Translations under genes and position numbers: made by a program
In this document: in pieces, positions 43,601-50,194 of the stretch
How the letters are laid out: each line of letters starts with the position of its first letter
How positions within the stretch are numbered: position 1 is the first letter of the stretch
Notes under the pieces: model-generated
What the model saw: the letters and a program-made list of their open reading frames with translations, nothing else
Databases searched by the model: none
Told to the model about the DNA's origin: nothing
Source of the DNA: Bacteroidaceae bacterium
GTDB lineage: Bacteria > Bacteroidota > Bacteroidia > Bacteroidales > Bacteroidaceae
DNA: 59,142 nucleotides
NCBI GenBank assembly: GCA_024693505.1
Contig: JAILKU010000062.1
Location: forward strand, 1-59,142
Reading direction: 5' to 3'

Positions 43601-43771
43601 CCCGTCATCATGGCGGCCGCCACTACGATCCTCGGCATGGTACCGCTGTTGCCCGACGCCATGTTCGGAGGCATGGCCGCAACAATTATGGGCGGCCTGT
43701 TCATGGGTACGATCATCACCCTGCTCATCATTCCGGTACTATACGCACTCTTTTTCCATATCAAAGATTGA
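40622..43771 (+). CDS. RND multidrug efflux permease (AcrB/HAE1-like)
   Basis: A full-length 1049-residue RND transporter with 12 membrane helices and two large periplasmic loops. It begins WAFKNSKLMSFLIAVLVMGG (helix 1). The helix 4 motif reads GMLVDNAIVIVDGI where AcrB has LVDDAIVVVEN, so the second of the proton-relay Asp pair is Asn here. The helix 10 Lys is kept in GLFGMMLKNGIVLMDEI. It exports toxic compounds driven by protons, and the substrates cannot be read. The gene follows the adaptor by 43 bp and precedes the TolC-like gene by 4 bp, giving a complete tripartite operon. Confidence 0.92.
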   Translation: MEIDFGRWAFKNSKLMSFLIAVLVMGGVFAYYDMSKLEDPEIKVRQALVIGVYPGASAHQVELEIVDPLEKSIRQMSTVYTVQSNCYADLCIMTVELQSNVPEDQLEQQWDILRRKVQATPLPSGLRSLTVRDDFGDVFGMFYAVTGEGLTDRQLSDYAEFIKRELGTVDGVGRIDIYGKRTECINVSIHQDKMANLGIAPIEVIQTLNGQNENVYSGYYHASDHRIRVTVNDKYRNVEDIASLIIQGHEQDQVRLGDLADVEMDYDEPVRAALQYDGQHALGVCISARAGTDITKVGAAVDKRMEELHSQRLPVGVEFHKVFFQPERVNDSLSTFLINLVESVLLVVFVLIFTMGLRSGLMIGAELVVIVLGSILVLYTQDGTLQRVSLGAFILAMGMLVDNAIVIVDGILVDRKAGKPRMEALTDIGRKTAMPLLGATLIAILAFLPIFLSPDTTGIYVRDLFIVIAVSLMLSWILALVHMPLMASRYFYHNKDEEKPKTDNQSSSSETSLYDGRFYRILRSFLEFCLGHRWSVLTVLAALFAGSVFCYQFLPQGFFPDMTYNQLYMEYKLPEGVEPTRVQRDLDSIQVILRQNPNVTHITASTGGTPSRYNLVRSIATPSLSYGELIIDFKSPEALLENMEDLQTVLSESFPDAYVKLKRYNLMYKKFPIEAQFSGPDPAVLHQLADSCRAAMLRTGAVRLITTDWCPQVPLLEVDYNQQNARRQGLSRKEVGTSLLGATDGIPVGSFYDGIHNQPIYVNTLDADGNPVDNLGEATVFNLMPRVTGMVSKQTLEGLVTGTLKQSDIVRQAFTSVPLRQVGNGVKMEWEDPLVIRFNGQRAQRVQCSPVPGLGTEEARKLVETELLKNPLPEGYTLSWAGEKEASDQSMKYLFKNFPLAIILMIAILIMLFKDYKIPAILFCCIPMILIGVIPAVLVSGKTFGFVPIVGVLGLFGMMLKNGIVLMDEIQLEISEGKAPRQALIDSSLSRLRPVIMAAATTILGMVPLLPDAMFGGMAATIMGGLFMGTIITLLIIPVLYALFFHIKD

Positions 43772-43775
43772 CGAC

Positions 43776-45200
43776 ATGAAACGAATTCCCCTCCTTATCC
43801 AAATCTCGATTATATTCGCATTCAGTGCCTCAGCGCAGACGCTATCACTCGATAGCTGTATCAACATGGCCCTGAGAGCCAACCGGCAGATTGAGAAGGC
43901 ACGCCTGATGACCCGTCAGAGGACGTACGCCGTCTCGGCCATGAAGGCCAACTTCCTGCCGAACTTCAAGGCCTCCGCGCGCGACCTGTACAGCACAGGC
44001 GACGGTTCGTTCGATATCACAGGCGGTTACCTGCCCACTTTCGCCCCCGGAGCCGACGGCAGTCTCCAGCCCAACGTCATGGTCAATCCTGCGACCGGAC
44101 AGCCCGTCATGAGTGCCGACGGCGTGACGCCGGTATTCAACCAGTACGCCTACTTCCCCACCCAGACCCTGCGGTACAAGTTCGGGAACATCATTCAGGC
44201 CGGCATCAGCGCCGAGCAGCCCATCTACATGGGCGGCAAGATCCGCGCGGGTTACCAGATGAGCAAACTGGCGCGAGAGATGGCGCTGCAGAACGAGCGG
44301 CTCACCGAGGCACAGGTCATCGTGGGCACTGAGGAAGCTTATGCACTCCTCGTGCGCGCCACTGAGATGAAAGCTGTGGCCGTCCTCTACGACAGCCTGC
44401 TCAACAAGCTGCAACACGACGTCGCCGCGGCGAAAAACCGCGGAATGGCGTCGCACAACGACGTCCTGAAGGTCAGCGTCAAGAAAAACGAAGCCGAGCT
44501 GCAGCTCCAGCAGGCCGAAAACGGCATCAGGCTGGCACAGATGAACCTCTGCCGGTTCATCGGACTGCCTCTCTCAGCCAAGCCGATGCCCGAACCTGTC
44601 GGGGAGAACGGCTCGGTTAGTCCTGTCGGAGCCGAAGGCATCAGCGTAAGCGAGCGACCTGAGTCAGCCCTGCTCGACATGAAGAGCAAACTCGCAGAAC
44701 AGAAGGTGCGCCTGGAACGCGCCGAATACATGCCCCAGGTCGGCCTGGCCGTCGGATACAACTACCTGAACGGACTCAAGCTCAACGACCGACGCCTGCT
44801 CGATGGCGGTAACTTCGGCGCCCTGCTCAATGTGAGCATTCCCCTCTACCACTTCGGCGAGGGACGTAACAAGGTACGCGCAGCCCGCATGGAGGCCGAA
44901 CAGGCGCAGCTTGAGCAACAGGACCTGACGGAACAGATGCAACTCGAGGCCACCCGTGAGGCCAACAACGTCGACGAAGCACTGCTGGAACTGGATGTCA
45001 CCACCCGTTCCCTGGCCCAGGCAGCCGAAAACTTGCGCATGGCGGGCAAGAGCTACAACGCAGGAATGGAGCCGCTCTCCGATTTGCTCGAGGCGCAAGT
45101 GCTCTACCAGCAGGCACTCGCCAGACAGGTCGAGGCCCGTTGCCAGCTCAGCCTCTCGGTCAGCAGGTACAGAAAGGCGACGGGGCAGGGATTGCGCTGA
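43776..45200 (+). CDS. TolC-family outer membrane efflux protein
   Basis: The 474-residue exported protein (signal MKRIPLLIQISIIFAFSASA) has two copies of the OEP helical hairpin repeat: LSLDSCINMALRANRQIEKA at the start and LDMKSKLAEQKVRLERAEYM mid-protein, with QAQLEQQDLTEQMQLEATRE and KSYNAGMEPLSDLLEAQVLY near the end. It forms the outer membrane channel for the RND pump encoded 4 bp upstream. A degenerate copy of its last 20 codons lies 40 bp downstream. Confidence 0.92.
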   Translation: MKRIPLLIQISIIFAFSASAQTLSLDSCINMALRANRQIEKARLMTRQRTYAVSAMKANFLPNFKASARDLYSTGDGSFDITGGYLPTFAPGADGSLQPNVMVNPATGQPVMSADGVTPVFNQYAYFPTQTLRYKFGNIIQAGISAEQPIYMGGKIRAGYQMSKLAREMALQNERLTEAQVIVGTEEAYALLVRATEMKAVAVLYDSLLNKLQHDVAAAKNRGMASHNDVLKVSVKKNEAELQLQQAENGIRLAQMNLCRFIGLPLSAKPMPEPVGENGSVSPVGAEGISVSERPESALLDMKSKLAEQKVRLERAEYMPQVGLAVGYNYLNGLKLNDRRLLDGGNFGALLNVSIPLYHFGEGRNKVRAARMEAEQAQLEQQDLTEQMQLEATREANNVDEALLELDVTTRSLAQAAENLRMAGKSYNAGMEPLSDLLEAQVLYQQALARQVEARCQLSLSVSRYRKATGQGLR

Positions 45201-45239
45201 AGCGTTTCTGTGCAGTCCTTTATCTGAGGAAACTGAAAG

Positions 45240-45299
45240 GTCGAGGCGCGGTGCAAGCTCAGCTTCTCTGTCAACAAGTACAGAAAAGCAACTCTTTAG
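45240..45299 (+). pseudogene. Degenerate duplicate of the tolC 3' end
   Basis: In the same frame as the TolC-like gene, but after its stop, 20 codons read VEARCKLSFSVNKYRKATL-stop, matching the true tail VEARCQLSLSVSRYRKATG. The DNA has diverged clearly, so this is either an old partial duplication or the tail left by recombination between paralogous tolC genes. Two in-frame stops precede it, so it is not translated with the gene. Confidence 0.75.
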
Positions 45300-45727
45300 C
45301 GGCCCCCAAGCCCATCCCCTTCATCCTCTCTACCGAGCTTGAGAGAGTTGCATAATCAGAATATGTCCATCCTTATCTTTAAGAATCCTTGCTTTAGCTC
45401 TTGCAAATGTTCAAAGCTGATTTAGACAAATACAAGTAAGCAAGTAGCTAGGCTTTTGTATCGATCCTTGTCAGGTGTAATACCGAACATCTACCGGACA
45501 TATCGCGAAGACAAAGCGGACAAGAAGTTGAGGTACAACGAGACAATACTGGGGCTAAGTATGAGAAGAGCGAAAGAGATACCAGGCAACAACAAATGAG
45601 ATACTAGGCAAAGACTTTGGGAAAAAGCAAGCTTACAAATGCAAGAGTCCAGCAAACATTGAAAACTAACTTAGATGAAAAACTGTATGGTGCATTTTCT
45701 CAGGCTAAGAAGAGTATCAATAAAAGG
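45300..45727. other. AT-richer gap without a convincing gene
   Basis: About 430 bp with lower GC than its surroundings. One plus-strand frame ends near 45597 with YREDKADKKLRYNETILG then LSMRRAKEIPGNNK-stop, and another runs on from 45617 (SKLTNARVQQTLKTNLDEKL) into the antisense of the GH127 gene. Both look like eroded protein-coding ends, but I recognise no family. No promoter box or hairpin terminator stands out. Confidence 0.4.
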
Positions 45728-48658
45728 TTAAGGCTCCAGCACTTCGCTGAGCTGTCTGACGGCACGCACGATCATATCATGCGTGCCGCTTCCGTCGCTG
45801 ACATATCGTACGACCATCTCGGCATACCCGACGGCACGAAGGATGCGCTCGTCGCCAGCCTGGTGCTGCCTGCCTCTCTCGAGGAGGGGAAGGAGCGGGG
45901 CGAGGTCCTCGGGCTCGGGGAGGTTTCCGGGCCGCATGACGTTTATGATGGCATTCAGCAGCGAGGCGGCGTGGTCAACCTGGGGCTGGGTGAGACGGGA
46001 TGAGTCGGAATCGAGAAGCGGGAGAGCCTGGCGGTAGGCGTCCATCATGCGGGCAAAGGCGTGCGGCGCCCAGGGAGCGTACTCGGGAACCTTCTTGTCC
46101 ATCGCCTGCCATGCTGCCTGCTCGTCGGCGCGAATTTTGGCTATCTGAATGAGCTCGCGCAACTGGGAGAGGTCGGTTTCGTGCTGAGCAAAGCGTGAGA
46201 CGGCGTCGGGGTCGGCCGCGATGTTCAGCCGGAAGTAGTGTGTCAGGTGCTCGCTGCCCGCATAGTCAGGCAGGAAAGTGCGGCCAGCGCAGCAGAGCGA
46301 GTAGAGATGGGCATCAGGCCCAGTGACGGCCTCGCCGGGTCCCAGGAGGGAGATGTCGGAGAGGTCGCCGTGCAGGCTGAGCGTGGCTTCGTCCCAGTCG
46401 GAGATGCCGGTGGCTGCCATGACTAGGGGTCCATACATCAGCGCGCCCGCCCACATCGGGCTGAACTCGGTTTTGCCTCCGGGACGGGATGCGGGAGCAG
46501 TCTCCATCTTGTCGGGACCGAAATCGAGGTGCGCGGTAAACGGCATGCTGACCTCGACCACATCACCCTTCCGCCAGCGGCGCGCAGGAATCTCAAGGTA
46601 GCTGCAGGGGCGGGAATCGACAGCAATGCTGCGCCCATTCAGGCGAACGTCGAAGCCTGCTGTGGCCCAATAGGGTACACGAAGCTTCATGGCGAATGTG
46701 GCGCCGCCCTTAACGATGCGGATGGTAGTCTGCTCGGCAGGCCAGCTGCACTCCTGCCGCAACACGACGCCCTTGGCCTGCCATCGGGCGGTCGTAGGGA
46801 GATAGAGGGCGACCCAAAAGACGGAGTCGCTGACGTAGTATGCCGCCTCCTGGTACTTGACGTGGTTCTCCATGCCCGTTCCGCCGCAGCAAGAGGACTG
46901 AGGCGTCTCGTTGCCCCACGGTTTGGAGGCATCGAGTCCCACGGCATACTGATAGGTGGTCTCATATCGCAGGGGATTGAGCGACCCGACAATCTGGTTG
47001 TACATGACGCGCTCGTAGTAGTCCATGAGTCGGGCATCGTCCGGGTCGAAACAGTTGAGATCCCTGGTCAGCTTGGCCAGGTTGTAGGCGCAGCACGTCT
47101 CGTTCAGGGTGGGTTCGGGGCGTACCTCATTATTTCTGCCGTGTATGACGTTTGTGCACATGGAGGTAATCTGCGAATAGGGCTGGCGGAACATTTCCCC
47201 GTTGCCTACGCCGCCCGTGGCATAGCGATAGCGGCCCTGGATCATGGTCCAGAAGTTGCGGGCGAGCCGGTAGTAGTATGGATCGGCGTTGCCCCTGAAG
47301 ATGCGGAGTGCGCCGGTGACCATGGGGATGTGCTGGTTGGCATGGCGGGAGCGAGCGGCATCGATGTTACGGGCGAGGGGGTCGAAGAATGCCGGACTGT
47401 CGAAGTAAGTGGCGGCCTCGAGCAGGCGGGCTTTCTCCTCGGCCTCTCCGGTCAGTTCGCTCAGGCGTGCAAGTACTTCGGCCATGCCTCCGACCTCGCC
47501 CGCGATATACATGTTCCACATCTCGTAGCGGTTACCGGGCCTGACGCGCCGTTCTTCGGGCGATCCGGTGGTCTGCACGAAGGTCCGGTAGTGCATGCGG
47601 TTCCAGACCCAGAGTCCCATGTCCTTGGCGATGAGCAGAGCTTTGCGCGCGATGGCACGGTCGTCGATGTAGGTTGCGATGTCGACAAGTCCGGCAAGCT
47701 GCTTGTGAACAGCATAGTAGGGCGCCCACACCCACTTTTCGTTGTTGTAGGCGCGGTACATCTCTATCAACACGAGATGCTGGGCGGGTATGGCGTTCAA
47801 GTATCCGTATCCATAGGCTCGGCAGTCCCGCTTATAGCGGTCAAAGTCTTCCCAGCTGCCCTGCATGGCCTGAAGCTCGGCCTCTGGAGCAAAGTCGCGC
47901 GCCTCCCAGTACCGGCCGAGGGAATCATTCCAGATGAAAGTGCGCTCCTGGCACTCGCGGAGGCCGTCGACCATCTCGGCTATGCGGCTTTTGAGCAGGG
48001 CGCGCCTCGCCTTGTCCGTGCAGGAGGCGTATGCAAAGGCCATGGCTGACATGTAGTGGCCCGAACCATGGCCCTTCAGCTTCGTCGAGGGGGAGTCCCA
48101 GCCATCCGATTCGGGATATCCGTCGGTGGGTAGGCCGTATGTGTCGCGATAGTTGAAGAGTTGCTGCTGTACGGGGAGGCTGATGAGCTTGTCGATGTCA
48201 AGGTTGCGGTTCCACGTCAGCCGGTTGTCGCCGTCGAGGCTGACCTGGTCGAGTGGGAGAGGTTCCGCCACGGGAATGTGCGAGGGAACGGGTTCAGCCT
48301 GAGCTGTGACCATCACTTCGGCTGAGACGGGAAAGCCGGCGGGGGTGGTGTTGTCGCCAATGATCTGGCCCCGTACCCGGTAGCGAGTCCCGACTGGATT
48401 CAGTTCCTCATTCGACTGGGCGGACTCGGAGGCCTGGGATGCATTGAGCCACTTGACCTGACGATACTCGCCGGTCCCGTCGGAGTAATCTACCCAGAGT
48501 TGGAAGGGAAGACGGGGTACGCAGCCAACAGAGACCTCGACTTTGACGGGCTCGACCTCCGTGATGGAACGGAAAGACTGTGCCAGGGCACTGACCGAGG
48601 GTCCAGCCAAGAACAGAATAACGGAAAGGAGCAATCCGTGGGACTTATGGTAATGCAT
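45728..48658 (-). CDS. GH127/GH146 beta-L-arabinofuranosidase-like protein
   Basis: The 976-residue exported protein (MHYHKSHGLLLSVILFLAGP signal) starts with an Ig-like domain (EVSVGCVPRLPFQLWVDYSD, about residues 38-110). A DUF1680 (alpha/alpha)6 barrel follows (about 145-640): SDGWDSPSTKLKGHGSGHYM, WAPYYAVHKQLAGLVD, TLNETCCAYN and SSCCGGTGMEN. The last two supply the Glu/Cys cluster that binds zinc and provides the Cys nucleophile in this group. A beta-sandwich and a helical tail complete it. Such enzymes cleave beta-L-arabinofuranose in plant glycoproteins or rhamnogalacturonan-II. Its start lies 11 bp after the stop of the upstream GH gene. Confidence 0.85.
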   Translation of the reverse strand: MHYHKSHGLLLSVILFLAGPSVSALAQSFRSITEVEPVKVEVSVGCVPRLPFQLWVDYSDGTGEYRQVKWLNASQASESAQSNEELNPVGTRYRVRGQIIGDNTTPAGFPVSAEVMVTAQAEPVPSHIPVAEPLPLDQVSLDGDNRLTWNRNLDIDKLISLPVQQQLFNYRDTYGLPTDGYPESDGWDSPSTKLKGHGSGHYMSAMAFAYASCTDKARRALLKSRIAEMVDGLRECQERTFIWNDSLGRYWEARDFAPEAELQAMQGSWEDFDRYKRDCRAYGYGYLNAIPAQHLVLIEMYRAYNNEKWVWAPYYAVHKQLAGLVDIATYIDDRAIARKALLIAKDMGLWVWNRMHYRTFVQTTGSPEERRVRPGNRYEMWNMYIAGEVGGMAEVLARLSELTGEAEEKARLLEAATYFDSPAFFDPLARNIDAARSRHANQHIPMVTGALRIFRGNADPYYYRLARNFWTMIQGRYRYATGGVGNGEMFRQPYSQITSMCTNVIHGRNNEVRPEPTLNETCCAYNLAKLTRDLNCFDPDDARLMDYYERVMYNQIVGSLNPLRYETTYQYAVGLDASKPWGNETPQSSCCGGTGMENHVKYQEAAYYVSDSVFWVALYLPTTARWQAKGVVLRQECSWPAEQTTIRIVKGGATFAMKLRVPYWATAGFDVRLNGRSIAVDSRPCSYLEIPARRWRKGDVVEVSMPFTAHLDFGPDKMETAPASRPGGKTEFSPMWAGALMYGPLVMAATGISDWDEATLSLHGDLSDISLLGPGEAVTGPDAHLYSLCCAGRTFLPDYAGSEHLTHYFRLNIAADPDAVSRFAQHETDLSQLRELIQIAKIRADEQAAWQAMDKKVPEYAPWAPHAFARMMDAYRQALPLLDSDSSRLTQPQVDHAASLLNAIINVMRPGNLPEPEDLAPLLPLLERGRQHQAGDERILRAVGYAEMVVRYVSDGSGTHDMIVRAVRQLSEVLEP

Positions 48659-48669
48659 ATAGTGAGTTT

Positions 48670-50091
48670 TTACTTCCTAAAGACCTTCTTCCCCTTGCTG
48701 ACGTAGATGCCGGGCTGCGCGGGGGCCTCGGGCAGGACGTGTCCGCTGAGACTATAGACCGTCGAGGGTCCTGACGGCGCCAACGGAACGCGCAACACGC
48801 TGCTCTGCCCTTCCCAATATAGCAGTCGCTCCATCCAGTAGTCCCAGTCATCGTCCACAGTGGCTATGGTGGGCTTGGGTGTAAAGTCATCATAGTAGAG
48901 GGAGAAGCCGTCGTTCGAGTTGTTGTTCACATTGGTGAACTCCCAGCTGAAGCGTGTGCCCTGTTTGAGCGTGTTGTCGAGCAAGATACGCCTGTTTCCC
49001 AAGCCGATGTTCGTAAAGTTGTCTCCATTGAGTGTCATATGCTCGGCGATGACCCAGTCGCGCCCCGTCTCGTTCCTGACTTTCCAGACGCGGTCATAAG
49101 CCTTCTGGTTAATGGACTTGGTTTCAAGATTCCAGGTCCAGTTCACCTGTATGATATTGGCACAGGTCAGCGCGCGGAGAAACTCGAGAGGATTGCCGTC
49201 CCTGAGGTACTGCACGGACTCGTTAGCGTCGAGGTAGTCGACGGCAATATAGGCGTGTTCGCCCGCAGCGAGGCGAAAGACCTCCGCATCTTCGTTGACC
49301 CATCGCGCCAGGAACTGCGCCCGGAACTTGTTCCAAGTGTCGTTACGGATAAAGGAGGCAGGCATGGGGAAGGATTCCGGCATGGCAGACTGCGGATCAG
49401 TGATACCGTTCTCCTCGCGCCACTTGTTGTATTCCCTGCGGGCGTTTTCGCTATAGCAAATCGCGGTATTTCCCATGTATTGGGGCTCCACGGTAGTCTC
49501 GAAGTAGAGGATTTTCCTCGCATCGATGCCCCGGACAAGCGACCGTATATAGCGATGGACTGCGTTGCGGTATCCCTCATGGTAAATGGAGACGACTTTT
49601 GTCCCGAAACCGTACTCGGTATCGTTAACTTTGTTGCCTTTGGCATCAATGGCATAGGCATCCGGGTTCCGATCCCAGAACGGGTCGGGTATATTACCCC
49701 CTCCCACAGCATAAGTCTCCACGCTGAGACATGGGTACATTCCCCTGGCATATACAGCTTCGACCATTCTGCGCAGGGGAAGGAGAGAGACGTCGATAAG
49801 TCCGTCGCCGTTAGAGTCAAAATGGTGCCAATAGCAGTTCATCTCAACGGCGTTGTAGTGTTTCTCCTTCAGGATGTCCAGCTTTTTGATGAGACTATTC
49901 ACACTGTTGGCATCGGCGTAGTTAATAAGCGGCTTTGCAGTCTTCAGGAAGACCCATTTGCCATCGTCGAAGAACTTTCCGTCGTGGATGGACCATTTGG
50001 TGTAGTCCATGGGAGCGTCGGCGTCCCGAAACTGCGCCGAGGCTGAGATACTGAGGCTGAATAACAGCCCAAATAATACCTTTCTAATCAT
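48670..50091 (-). CDS. GH-A clan glycosidase-like protein with type IX sorting tail
   Basis: A 473-residue exported protein (signal MIRKVLFGLLFSLSISASAQ) with a TIM-barrel resembling GH42/GH5: YNAVEMNCYWHHFDSNGDG, YARGMYPCLSVETYAVGG, KILYFETTVEPQYMG (possible acid/base Glu) and RDWVIAEHMTLNG (possible nucleophile). The extreme C-terminus, TVYSLSGHVLPEAPAQPGIY followed by VSKGKKVFRK, matches the short 'VYxLxGxxL...GIYVxxGKKVxxK' tail of Prevotella-type T9SS cargo. It should therefore be exported by the type IX system encoded just upstream. The substrate is unknown. It precedes the GH127 gene by 11 bp. Confidence 0.65.
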   Translation of the reverse strand: MIRKVLFGLLFSLSISASAQFRDADAPMDYTKWSIHDGKFFDDGKWVFLKTAKPLINYADANSVNSLIKKLDILKEKHYNAVEMNCYWHHFDSNGDGLIDVSLLPLRRMVEAVYARGMYPCLSVETYAVGGGNIPDPFWDRNPDAYAIDAKGNKVNDTEYGFGTKVVSIYHEGYRNAVHRYIRSLVRGIDARKILYFETTVEPQYMGNTAICYSENARREYNKWREENGITDPQSAMPESFPMPASFIRNDTWNKFRAQFLARWVNEDAEVFRLAAGEHAYIAVDYLDANESVQYLRDGNPLEFLRALTCANIIQVNWTWNLETKSINQKAYDRVWKVRNETGRDWVIAEHMTLNGDNFTNIGLGNRRILLDNTLKQGTRFSWEFTNVNNNSNDGFSLYYDDFTPKPTIATVDDDWDYWMERLLYWEGQSSVLRVPLAPSGPSTVYSLSGHVLPEAPAQPGIYVSKGKKVFRK

Positions 50092-50105
50092 ATCGAACTA
50101 CCAAA

Positions 50106-50190
50106 ACTTTTAACCTCTTGAACCTTTGAACTCGCCGCTAGGCTTGAACTCTTGAACCTTTGAACGTTTGAACCTCTTAAACCCTTTAAC
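50106..50190. repeat. TTTGAACCTCTTGAAC repeat tract
   Basis: The 103-bp spacer between priA and the GH-A-like gene is nearly all variations of TTGAACCTC/TTTGAACCT repeated about eight times. Related tracts occur at 55347-55382 (before gldM) and 4499-4515 (before the MG2-like gene). No promoter box is visible, so the glycosidase genes may be read through from the type IX operon. Confidence 0.65.
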
Positions 50191-50194
50191 TAAC

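Noticed and set aside
43776..45299. Frameshifted or split tolC gene
   Set aside because: The gene is full length, with a proper end at 45200; the downstream similarity repeats only the last 20 codons and is a duplicate rather than a continuation.
45617..46003. A 128-codon plus-strand gene
   Set aside because: Only its first 35 or so codons lie outside the GH127 gene; the rest is antisense to it. The start would be TTG with no promoter.
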